Source: Luzula sylvatica (Eukaryota; Streptophyta; Magnoliopsida; Poales; Juncaceae). Taken from it: a stretch of 64,000 bases of DNA. This document shows positions 24,386 through 35,499 of the stretch, piece after piece. The notes beneath the pieces were generated by a model, which worked only from the letters and a program-made list of their open reading frames with translations, made no database searches and was not told where the DNA came from. The position numbers and the translations under genes are program-made. Location of the stretch: positions 64,212,366 to 64,276,365 of the forward strand of contig OX326958.1 in NCBI GenBank assembly GCA_946800325.1, in the 5' to 3' direction. The stretch's first letter is position 1. Each line of letters opens with the position of its first letter.

Positions 24386-27300
24386 GTTTTCTTAAACTAT
24401 CAGGATTATTGTTTTAAAATATATAATGCATATCTCTCTTGAAAATCTCCGCACGACACAAGTTCATGACAAAACAAAAATCATTATGCATATATGGTTT
24501 GAACGTCTCGGATTTTATACCTCAAATACAAATTTGAACATCTCATCATTTCTCATAAAATATTATTAAATATATATTATGTTACAGACATGCGGCATGT
24601 GGGAGAAGATGACATTGGTACACAATTAGATAGATGATTTAGATCAGTTGTGAAAGGAGGGAGATGTAATGTGAATGTGTGGGTCGCCATCAATAAATGA
24701 GCGACACATGACGATTTTGTTTTTTCCAATTGTAATCATATTTTTTGCAGTCTAAAGCGTACATTATCTCTCATTCAAATTTGTAAATTTTTAGATGTAT
24801 TATATATTGTTAGATGTATGTTATACATTTTTTTATATGTACATTTAAAATGAATGTTATATCTAATGTATATTATATTATATCTATATATAATTATTTA
24901 TATGTGATATATGCCTTTTTCGATGTGTCTAATAAATTTTAGTTGTATAATATATTTATTTTTTAATGAATAAATATTATATATTTTTACGCGTATGATA
25001 TATCTTTTATTTGTTATATCTTATTAGGTGTATCGTATATATTTTTAAAATACAATACATACTATAATTTTTTTTATGTATAATATGCATTTATGTATGT
25101 GATATATTTTTTAAGATATTACTTTTGTTTTTGCACATGAATATCATTTTGTTTATTTTTTCTACATTATATTTACTCTTTTTTATTACATACATAAATG
25201 CAGTCATAATTTAAGAAAATCGCAATATCACGTGTCGTTCTGATGTTTAATTGGACAATCGGGATGTTCTCATTCTCGAAAGCCTCTAATCTTAAAAAAA
25301 AGAAAAGAAATTATACTATACCCCCAGAACCCACCAACATATCCTCTATATCCTAATTAACACACTTAATTAACTGATAATTAATAAGATCTTTTCATTT
25401 AATAGTTAATTAATATTAATTAGTAATATTAATTCATATGTTAAATATATATTAATTAATTGTTAGTCGAGAAATTTTTTGTTAATTATCAATTAATTAA
25501 GTGTGTTAATTATGACATAGAGATGTGGTGATGGATTTTGTGTAGGGAAATGGCCTTTAAGAAAAAAACATCTCAAATTCTTTAAATTATAATTTTCTAT
25601 AGTTAAATTTAGAAAGAAAATTTTACTTTCCCCACTTCCTAGAAAACCATCACATTTCTTTCAATTATTCTCAATTTATCCAACTGTATTTATTTAATGT
25701 GAATTTAATTTATTAATTAATAAGGTCACTATTTATGATCATTTAATTATGAATACTTAATTAGGATTACTTAATTACAATCTGAATTAAATTTTTCCAA
25801 AATTAAAATTTGATTTAACAATGAGGATGTCGTCGAGACTTTTTTCAAAACGCGAAAATTGGATGGTCATACTCATCCTTCCCATTGGCTCATTAATTTG
25901 TATATTAAATTAAATTTCAAGTTGACATGCGATCTGGTTGGCATAGTGGTCAACGGCTTGATCTGATTAATTTTGAATCCCCCAATCTAACCTTGCCACG
26001 TTGCATTACACCATTGATTATAATAACCTACAGAATTTCAACCTTCCAATTTTGCAATTCTTCGGTTTTCTTTTACCATTTTGAGAGAGAGAGAGAGAGG
26101 TTCTTTAACCATGTTATACTTAATACATTGAACGAGTTCGTATTATTTATTTGTGTTATATGTTCACTCCGTACAATTTACATTGATAAATCAAGAATAT
26201 CATATTATTTATTTGTGTCATTACCTTTCCCACCACAGAAACATTGCCCACATGAAACGAAAACACAAAACCATTTTTTTATTTATTTTAGAGAACAAAA
26301 CGTGCTAAGAAGTAGTACCTCTTAAGATTAAGATTATAACACAAATAATAAAAAAGAAATCAAATTATTGCTATTGTCCAGTTGTATTTCAAATTTTTAA
26401 TTACTTATATAATTCTTCCCAAAAACGTGCTAAGATACTACCTCCTATTTTTTGGAGAAAAAAAATGAACAACCGTTTCCATTACATGAGCAAATCGCGA
26501 AATTCCGATTTATGTATGGGGAGTAATTTGATTAGATTTTTCATGAATTCCGACGACAATCTGTCTGCTACACCTATCATTTCACGACAATTGAAATTGA
26601 AGTTTAAAAAAAATACATGCACACTATATATTTTTGTAAACTGAGTTTTTTACTATATATTTTACGAAAATTGTTTATACGTATAATTTTAGATGAAAAA
26701 AGGTACATATTTGAGATAAAAATATGTATATATTACAATGTACATATATAGTGTAAAAATAACATATTACATGTATATAGTATTTAAAAACAACACATAA
26801 AAGATACAAAAAAGCATTGTGACATTTCAAACTAGCGTGGAGTGTATAAAAAAAACCAATTTATAGATTAAACACTGACCCATTGTAACTAATGGGCTCA
26901 ACAACTAAAACTAGATCGGTGCCAATATCTAAAAGATATTTTGTTGAGATATATAAAAACTTGTTGGTCAAGACTGTTAATCACCATCGGTACTAACCGC
27001 AATGTAATAACCAAAAGATATTTGGTGAGATATAAAATTTTGTTCATCCACCAATATCCGACGAAAATTGACGGAGAAAACAATATATCAAAATTTTGCT
27101 TTGTGTTATTTGGAATTCTTTTCTTCTAGTGTTATGTGAGCAAGTTCTCAATACTCCCATCTAAATGAAATATATTTATAATGTGTCAATTTTATGAATC
27201 ATGTAGTATGTACGAACTACCTGTACCATTTGCATGAAAGATCATATGATTAGCATGAAGGACTATTATTAGCGATCTCCATTAGCTCGCAGTGTAGAGT

Positions 27301-27436
27301 TTTCGTTAGATAAAACTACAACAAAGCTGATGTCATGAGCAAATTATTGAAGAATCGGTTAATTTTCTTATATAGAAAGATTTATTCTATTGTTTTTTTT
27401 TTTTGAAATTTTATGGGAAGATATAAAAAAATGAAA
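24386..27436. other. AT-rich spacer of duplication copy 1
   Basis: Apart from the SINE-like piece at 25925 I see no gene. The whole stretch aligns with 58405-61591 in copy 2, with small insertions and deletions. The ORF at 25927-26325 lies across the SINE-like piece and is not conserved in copy 2. Confidence 0.65.
25925..26040 (+). repeat. tRNA-derived SINE-like remnant, copy 1
   Basis: GTTGGCATAGTGGTCAACGG resembles a Pol III A box (TRGCNNAGYNGG). TTTTGAATCCC, about 30 bases later, resembles a degenerate B box. The copy at about 59500-59600 keeps both. I cannot define the 3' end or a target duplication. Confidence 0.45.
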
Positions 27437-29030
27437 TCAAAAGGTAGAATTTTGCCGCATCCATTTTGTAGCGGACCATTTCTCTCCACTCAAAACTGGG
27501 CATCCACCATGAACACTTTTAAAATCTGATTCGCCATTTAGTCCCTGGATAAATTTACCAAAAAAAAAAAATTAATTTAACAGAACACCAAAATATTTTA
27601 TATTATGTGATATTAAAAAATTATCGATTGTACCATGCTCCAAAAAAGTACTGCGTCTCCTTTAACCGGTTTAACACAAATTCTTACGACTTTTTCTCCT
27701 CCGCAGCTACATTCACCTTCTCCAGCCTTAATACGAAAATTAGATTAAAAAAATGACGAATAAATTAACTAATTAATAGAAATTAAAAAAGTAAAAATAT
27801 CACGATTTCAAGAAATTAGATTTGAACTTACCATAGGAAAATGTGTTTCGCCACCTTCTACATCCTCGGTTAAATACATAAGCATCGTTGCTATGCGTTG
27901 TCCTCCTCTTTTTAAATTAAACTATAAACTCAAAATTTGAACTTCGAATTTTACAGGAATTTTTAAAAATTTGAAATTTGAACAAACGTTATGAATAAAG
28001 AAATTGACCTCATCTGCAAAATAATCATGATGTGGCCTATAATACTGGTTTTGTTCATATCTGCAACCTTTCAAGTATTAGATAAAAATGCAGAGGTCAA
28101 AAATTAACAAAAATAATTTCCAATTATCATAATTATCATATTAGGATTTATGTATCACCTTAATACTTGAATAAGCTCTCCATTTTCTTGGGGTATCTGA
28201 GAAAACACTGAAATTCTCTTTTCTATTGCCTAAATAAAACAAAGAATATGAGTTTATAGAAACATTTATTTTCAAAAAGAAATATTTTGGAATTAAAATA
28301 AAATAAAATAAAATAAAATACCTGTACAATGGGAAATTTCTTCTCTTTAGTATCCAAAAACATACCAGAGCTTGTCCTCACATCACTTTTTACACCCTAA
28401 ACAATACTACACAAAATATAATGAGAGAGAGAGAGAGAATAAAATCGTATTATAATAATATAAGAATGTTTTACAAAAATAAAAATAAAATTTGATAAGA
28501 AAATGATTAGCTTGCCTTTCCAGTTTTGATATCTACTACAGTGGATATTTTGAGACGCGGTTTAGCTATTGCTTTTAAGAAATCACATTCCTTCAAAAAG
28601 TATATTAAACTGAAAAGGGTAAAAATGGTAAATAAGTCGACAGCTAAATTCGGTACCTCTGAACTCAAGAAATTCGGCAGAAGAATTATTCGAGGAGACC
28701 AACTAAGAATTTCCAGCTTAACCTAATAAAAATAAAATAAAATAAAATAACAGAACCAATTTTGACTTATTTTGCAATTCTAAGTTTAGAAATATCTGAA
28801 TGGAAAAAGAGAGGATCGTACCAATCCGAGTCGTAGAGCGATTGTGTCCATGTCATTTTCCCAATTAGATACTCCTAAATAAAGAACCAAAATTAAGTAA
28901 AGGTCAAATTAGGATAGAAATTCAAAACAAAGACATAATTATAGAAGCAAATGTAAAATAGAAAGAAAAAAAGACGTACCACCAGAAGCATGTTGCTCCA
29001 ATCGGTGAATAAATGCTAATACTAACGAAC
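27437..29030 (-). pseudogene. Prolyl 4-hydroxylase duplicate lacking exon 1 and promoter
   Basis: Minus strand. It carries counterparts of exons 2-10 of the intact gene at 61592-63604, with the same intron positions, including the GC donor of the fifth intron. It keeps the catalytic blocks (RPHHDYF, GGETHFP, HGGCPVLSGEKW). Exon 2 has a 3-bp deletion and a 3-bp difference next to its donor, and one Gly in the KVVGIC stretch is Arg. Upstream, similarity stops at 29232 in intron 1, and a repeat with GTATCCGATACG motifs follows. Exon 1, with the start codon and signal anchor, is missing. I see no stop in the remaining exons, so the loss is recent or some transcript survives; the former is more likely. 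Confidence 0.87.
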
Positions 29031-29230
29031 CTGTGAGCATCAAAATCAGGGAATTTGTTCCAATTTCAATATATTTGTTTAGAAAATGAAAAATCAGACA
29101 TGACGAAGTAGCCCCGAACACGAACATCTATCAAATAACCAATTCTTAAGTACTCGATCCCGAATTTGACATGGGATTCACTGAAATATAGGGAATTATA
29201 ACCAATTTAAGCAACAGGCAATAACTTTCT

Positions 29231-29396
29231 CGTAACCTAGATGTATCCACGTGACGTATCCGATACGTGGCATATCCGATACTTATCCGATACGTATCGC
29301 ACCCGTATCCGAGCCGTATCGCACCCGTATCTGTATCGGATACGCGTATCCTCAGGATACTTCTGCATTTTTGAAGTATCCGCGTAACCTAGATGT
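29231..29396. repeat. GTATCCGATACG-rich insert at the P4H breakpoint
   Basis: A 138-bp core rich in GTATCCGATACG and CGCACCCGTATCCG lies between two exact copies of CGTAACCTAGATGT (29231-29244 and 29383-29396). Its right end reads TTTTTGAAGTATCCG, as does the insert ending at 60134 in copy 2. It replaces about 590 bases found in copy 2 (63377-63963). Confidence 0.75.
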
Positions 29397-29671
29397 TGCA
29401 TGAATACTTCAAAGGAATATTATATTCTTCACCACCCACTTCCTCGACATTTCACCCATTTCTTAATTAATCCATCATATGCAAATGGATTAACAATTAA
29501 TTCGTAATTATTAAAAATTTAATACATAACTAAGGTCGTTATAGATTAAAGATTAATTTGAAATATTCAATTATTAACAAATATAAATTAACCGTTAATT
29601 GAGAAAGACATAATTAACAATTAATTGCTTTGGGGGCATAGTAGAAGGCCTCTACTTCAAAATAGGGTAAA

Positions 29672-30057
29672 TATATGGTGCTCCTAAAAACAAGAATTTC
29701 TTTTATGAATGCTTCAATTTAAGGAGGGTTAATTGGATTTATTAGATCTTTCAATTGAATCAATTCAACTAAGTATTGATTTGAGTGTTAATCAATTCAA
29801 TTAGGATAGTGATTCAGACAAGAACATTTTTTATGGTCGCAGGAAATTAATACCTGCAATAATAAAATTTGTTCATGACCCAATCACCATCTCACCATTT
29901 CTGATTCGGACAGGAATATTTTTGATGGTTGCAGGAATTAATTTCCCGCAACCATCAAAATTGTTACTGTCCGAATTACTACCATTCAATTAACTCTTTT
30001 AACCCTCCTTGATTGATGTACGCATAACATGTTTTCTTGTTTGTGGAGCGCCATATA
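29672..30057. mobile_element. Foldback/MITE-like element with terminal inverted repeats
   Basis: The left end TATATGGTGCTCCTAAAAAC and right end (reverse complement TATATGGCGCTCCACAAAC) form imperfect inverted repeats. Inside, 29902-29980 is a long hairpin: GATTCGGACAGGAATAT pairs with a complementary run ending in GTCCGAATTA. A weaker relative of the same hairpin arm is at about 29810-29870. No ORF. The target duplication is unclear. Confidence 0.65.
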
Positions 30058-30099
30058 TAACCTCTCCAAAATACGCACGATTATTAGGACTGCATGTTT

Positions 30100-30310
30100 A
30101 GCTATTGTGCATGACTCGATTATAACTCGATTCGTTGGACTCCAACTGAAATTAATCGAGCCAAGCTAGTTCGAAAATTTATCTCTCGTCTCGTAATTCG
30201 ATCGTGCACGAGTAGATTATAACTCGATTTGTTGGACTCCAACTGAAATTACTCGAGCCAAGCTAGTTCGAAAATTTATCGAGTTGAGATTGAGCTTGAT
30301 TCGGCTCGTT
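30100..30310. repeat. Imperfect tandem duplication of about 95 bp
   Basis: A unit containing GATTATAACTCGATT, GGACTCCAACTGAAATTA and GAGCCAAGCTAGTTCG occurs twice, at about 30117-30185 and 30212-30285. No coding signal. The rest of 30310-31120 is plain AT-rich spacer. Confidence 0.75.
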
Positions 30311-31130
30311 TGGATTAAACTCGAAACAAATTTTAACTCGATATTTAATCTAAATATTTTCATTCCAATTAATTCGTAATATATAATACATCAAGAATCG
30401 ATAATAATTAATACTTGAAATACATTAAAACAAATACATACATCCCTTTCCTTAATCTTTCACAATCCTAGTCATGCATGTAATCCTAGGCCTTCTCATC
30501 TCTCTTTTGTTAATCGACCTAGAGGTAACAAATTAAATAGCCAGAGACTCCTCTTATTTATTTTTTTGTTAATTAAATGAATAAAATTGCACATACAATA
30601 AAATTAAAGTAATGAATAATACTCGCACTACGCGACAAGTATGATAATTATATTTTTTATTTTATAACGAATGATAATTTTTATAATGAAAATGATAATA
30701 TTATACTAAAATAAATTTATTTCATGTTTATTAATTTCTTCATGTAATATTAATCTCATCATGTTATATAACTAATCTAATTATAATCAAGAATATATTT
30801 TACAATTATATTATGTTCCGGTAGAAAATAGCTTCTTTTTCAATCAAATTTTAGTACATATATTTAAGCAAAAATAATAATATTCGAAGCATAACACAAT
30901 TTTACAAAAACAAATATTAATTTGATATCATTGTTGCTCATAATAATTCATGTAATATACATATAGAAACATTTAACAATACAACCAATATACTCAAGAC
31001 ACATAATCAATTATAAGATACTGATAAAAAAAGACATTGATAAACGAAACAATGAAAATTATACACAACATTACATTAAACAATGAAAATAATATTAAAA
31101 TTTCATTTAGAAAAATATAATTAAAAATTA

Positions 31131-31281
31131 GAGTAATGATAGGGCCACATAAACCAACCACAAATGTGTCACAAATGCCTAAGTTTGTAATATTAATTAT
31201 TCACGCATGGACCACAAAGCAAATATAAACTTAAAATTTGTGACACGTTTGTGATTGGTTTATATGGCCCTATCGTCACTC
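31131..31281. mobile_element. Mutator-like MITE, 151 bp, 9-bp TSD
   Basis: Terminal inverted repeats of about 28 bp (GAGTAATGATAGGGCCACAT / GAGTGACGATAGGGCCATAT) are flanked by an exact 9-bp duplication TAAAAATTA (31122-31130 and 31282-31290). TSD length and absence of coding sequence fit a MULE-derived MITE. Confidence 0.88.
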
Positions 31282-31474
31282 TAAAAATTATTTGACATCA
31301 TATGTTATTATTAAATTTACAACTTAAAAATAACAATAGTATTCGAAACATGTTTATAAATTTAAGAAGTTATTTATATTTTAAAGTTGTGAAAATAAAA
31401 ACACAAATATAACATACTTAGTAATATAGGATTCTAACTATTGTAATTTAAGAAGTTATTTATATTATCACACA

Positions 31475-32364
31475 AATCTAAGATCACATCATTTTCTTCT
31501 CCGGTGTCACGTTGGTGACTAGCCCGTACGTCCCATACCACACGTCTCCCACCGTCTTGACATGCCTCCGATTGTCTTTCGTGCGTCCCACGTTCACACT
31601 CTTCCATAGCCGACAGTTTTGCTCCTTCGGTTTGATCACAATCGAAGAGCCACAAGTGTCGCTCCTCTACGTGTATCCACCTTGAGTCGAAAGACGTCGG
31701 TCGCGGGTGCAACTGCCTAGACGAAGCACCGGCGAACTTGCTTGATTAGATTAATTCTCTATTTCGAGAGAAACTCTTTTTCTCGGTTTTCTCTCTTCAC
31801 ACTCCTTCGCTCTATGAAAGGTGGCTCTCAATATTCTGGATAATTCTATTTCTTAGAATGATTTTTTTTTTTTGAATGATATGAGAGAGAAATATCATAT
31901 TTATATCACATAGGATTAGGATGGGCCAAAAGGCATGTATATCCAATATACACTCTTTCACACAGAAAACTGCATGAACATGTTCAGTATTCTGTCCATA
32001 CGAAATTGGTAAATTCTTCTGACAGAAAAATCAACCTTCACGAAAGTTGTAGATAATCTTATTATCTACCCATCTCAATTTGGTCTGGCCCAATTGGAGT
32101 TCGTATGCAAAAGTTATGACAGTTTTACTAACTGTATGTCATACTGTTGCATTCTTTCGGTATTTCATTGAAACGACACTGATACTTCATTCATATGAAA
32201 TATATTTCTACATGAAGGTTATAGATAATCTAATTATCTATCTAACCCAATTTGAACAATTCAAATTGGATTTTCGTACTGAAAGTTATGACCACGAATG
32301 TACGCTTACATTCGTTCATCCTTATGTACACTTTTACGGTTGATCCGAAACTGTATTTCTTTCT
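31475..32364 (-). repeat. 3' LTR of element B, eroded
   Basis: The minus-strand start is AGAAAGAAATACAG, with the T of the terminal TG changed, right after the purine tract GAGTGGGAGAC. It carries an internal deletion near 31480-31490 compared with other A-type LTRs, and its terminal U5 segment is missing. Confidence 0.82.
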
Positions 32365-32488
32365 GTCTCCCACTCAATTTCAGATCTACCTAAAAGGTAC
32401 TCATGCATATCCAATATGCACGATTTTAGAGAATATAGCTTGCGTATCAAAATACCAAGCTATGCACATCTCATGTGCCAATCTTATA

Positions 32489-33100
32489 TGAAAGAAATAT
32501 GGCTTAAGAATTAACTTGGAAGAATTTATATGTATAGGCAAATCTGCAGTCAGAACTGAGTTCGTTCGAACGAACTCTTTTGTGCGTTCGGAACGAACTA
32601 ATTCGTGATAGTCAGAGCTGCTGAGTCCTTTGGAACGAACTGAGTCCGTTCAGAACGAACTGAGTCCGTTCGGAACGGACTCAACAGTCTATTTCCTATA
32701 TATATAGAGTTCTTATTTCATTTTTAGGTTAAGCCATTTTTGCAACCTAGGGTTTTTGAGCCGTCATTTTCTCCTCTTCTTCTTCCACAGAATTCAGATT
32801 AGATCTGAGAGATTGAGAGGGAGAATTGAGCAAAGGATTTGAGAGATTCAATCGTAACGGCGTTGGTGATTTCCGATCGGTCGAAATCAAGGTGGACACG
32901 AGTAGAGGGACTGCACGAGCATTCCTTGGAGAAGGTTCACGGATTTGGAGAAGTAATCGACATGTACTAACTTGTACGAGGTAATTCTCCGAAACTCTTC
33001 CTTTTTCGTTGGTTTTCGGGCGTGATCCCGGTAGAATTAGGTTACGCATGCGAGAATAATTCCGATGCACACTTTGATAAACGTGTGCGTAACCCTACAT
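32489..33100 (+). mobile_element. C-type solo LTR inside element B (612 bp, TSD TTATA)
   Basis: Begins TGAAAGAAATATGGC and ends AACCCTACA, with TTATA on both sides (32484-32488 and 33101-33105). It interrupts the 3' noncoding block of B, which continues on both sides. It matches the 3' LTR of element C (11417-12074) in the same orientation. The middle part differs, carrying several GTTCGGAACGAAC-like units at 32570-32690. Confidence 0.94.
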
Positions 33101-33830
33101 TATAATCAAGCCCGACTTCGTACGACTCGTTTGGTAACCATGTAGGTTCGTTTAACGATGGCAGTAGGCTGTTTCCAAAGTCTACAAGACCATGAGCGGG
33201 ATCTAGTCACTCCATCATGGCTACCCATGTTAAATCGAAAAATGATTGAGATCATTGTGCCTATCTCGAATAGCGGTTATTAGTTCTCTTGTTAGCGATA
33301 TCCGTTAATAAAAAGGCATGGTGGTAGTCATCCTTATATTTTGATTAACTATACTTATTCCTCGATTCTGAATTGATTTAACAATTTCAATCGATATTAA
33401 TCGTTAATATTATTGACTACGGCCGTAGTTTTCGTTAATCAATTCATCGAGTAGCCAAAGAGATATCTCTTCCTTTCGGAATAAACAATTCCTATCTTGG
33501 TGACTCACATTGAATTCCGTGTTTCGGACAATACCCAATGATGATCATTTTGACTCCCTGTTACAGTGAGCGTAAGGTCATATCAAAGCATTGTGTTACG
33601 CACATAACACAATCAATGGTCCCCTCAAGTATGAAGAACCTAATACCCTACTCGTCGCAAGTCCATCCATAATGACTAAACCATGCCATGCTCTCGCGGC
33701 TTCGGTCATATCCAATATATGTAACCGATTCGACAAACACCTTTGTCCTATGATTAGCAAAACATAATCATCTCCTCGGCTAACATACTAGTGTACATGT
33801 TCAGTCTATTATCTGATAATATATATGCTT

Positions 33831-35206
33831 TGTTGGTTCAAATTTCTTAGGGTTTGATTATCTCAAAATAATGTCGATACCACTAATCTATTTGCGAGAG
33901 TGACATTTATAGGGATAGAAGACATAACCCACAAAATGATCAAAAGAAGAATTAAGACGTCGGAAGTCAAGACGATGAAGAAACGATGGCACTAAAACGC
34001 ATAATCAAGTGAAGACATCAAGACATAGAAGATTCCGCAAGTTGGGAAATCATACAAATCACCAAAACAACTTATAGGTATCCCTAAACTTGTTTATGAA
34101 CTATTAAGCTCAAAATTAGTTAAAGAAATATATTCGAAATCCATCAAAATGATGAAATAGAAAATAAGGCTGACTGTAGGATGTCCGTTATAACGGAACT
34201 CATTGTCCGTTGTAACGGACATACTCGTCCTGATTCAAGAATGGCAAACACAGTATAGTCCGTTATAACGGATTAACCAGTCCGTTATAACGGACACATC
34301 CAAAGCGTTGTAACGGAAGTATTACCGTTATAACGCTAATTAAATCCAAACTTGAAGAAAGCCACAGAACTATGTCCGTTGTAACGGACATTGAACTCAC
34401 TTCAGTATACCAAATATTACTCATTGTCCGTTGCAACGGAATCACCAATCCGTTGTAACGGACAAACACCAACCGTCGTAACGGAATCAACTCCGTTATA
34501 ACGGATATATAAAACAAACCTGAAGTGAGGTCATAATTGAACGTCCGTTGTAACGGACTGTGTAGTTCGTTATAACGAACTCTTAATTCATGAACTCCGT
34601 TATAACAGACCTTATTTCTGTTGTAACGGACTATGAAAAATACGAATATATTGGCTGTAACGGATAGTTTGACTTTTGGTCCGTTGTAACGGACTACATG
34701 TCCGTTGTAACGGACTATGCAGAAAAAGCAAATTATGGGAAGGGTGTATGTGTTATTTCGAATCCACTACTAAACGATTCCCAACTTGCGTGACCGATCA
34801 TGACTAGTTCGTTAGTAGTAAATTGTAATAGGCTAGTTACTAATTGTAAAGCCCGCCATTGATCGATAAATTCGTGTAAATCGATCAAGGCAAACCTTGT
34901 AATTGTTTGAGTTGGGTATTCAATCGAAAGCCGAAAAGGCGCAAGGGAACTCCGGAGACGTAGGTACTTGCAATCAATCGAGTCGGTCGATTGAGCAAGT
35001 AGCCGGTGAGTTAAAGCTACAAAGCAACCACCTACCGAACTCCGTAAACAAATATCGCGTGTTATTTGTTTCGGTATTGTATTTCTTTCTCTAATTTATT
35101 TACGCTTCCGCACAAAATTGTAATTGTATCCATTACCACGAAAATTGGACCGTAGGACTTCCTATTCACCCCCCCCCCCCCCCCTCTAGGTCTAAATTAA
35201 ACAACA
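33831..35206 (+). mobile_element. Solo LTR of an unrelated copia family (1376 bp, TSD TGCTT)
   Basis: Begins TGTTGGTTCAAATTTC and ends TTAAACAACA, with TGCTT at 33826-33830 and 35207-35211. The U5 part ends in a C run followed by TCTAGG, a layout I recall from SIRE-like plant copia LTRs. It shares no visible sequence with the A, C or D LTRs, apart from the palindrome array at 34183-34715. Removing it rejoins the 3' block of B. Confidence 0.92.
34183..34715. repeat. CGTTRTAACG palindrome array inside the solo LTR
   Basis: About eighteen copies of TCCGTTRTAACGGA or close variants in 530 bases, spaced irregularly at about 20-50 bases. It is the same motif as in the leaders of A and B, but here inside an LTR of a different family. 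Confidence 0.92.
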
Positions 35207-35499
35207 TGCTTCACTCTTAAGCAAACTGAATCATGACTAGTGATGTTTAGAAATAAAACTTTAGGTGTGGCGGGTTCGCTGCACATAATCACGTATTATG
35301 CCGACGTCCACACAAGTTCAAATCAGGGTTCATGTAATCAAATTACACAACCCGCACACAGTTTTCATATAAGGTGAATGCATATTAATTTAAGTAAACA
35401 AAATTTTTAAAGGGATGCATTCATATGGATTAAGTATTTGGGTGATACAACGTTTACCTATGGGTATCTCCATACCCACAACCTGCGAGGACTATCGTA

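Larger units (their letters stand above)
13790..29400. repeat. Segmental duplication, copy 1 (interrupted by element D)
   Basis: With element D (16543-24385) removed, this segment aligns in the same order and orientation with 56330-64000. It includes the ATACGAATACG array, the TAA microsatellites, the SINE-like piece, long AT-rich spacers and the prolyl 4-hydroxylase exons. Similarity breaks at 29233 (inside P4H intron 1) and resumes at about 29391, which matches 63964 in copy 2. Copy 1 therefore lacks about 590 bases containing exon 1 and the promoter. The left limit is blurred by low-complexity GGTTCGGTT sequence. Confidence 0.85.
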
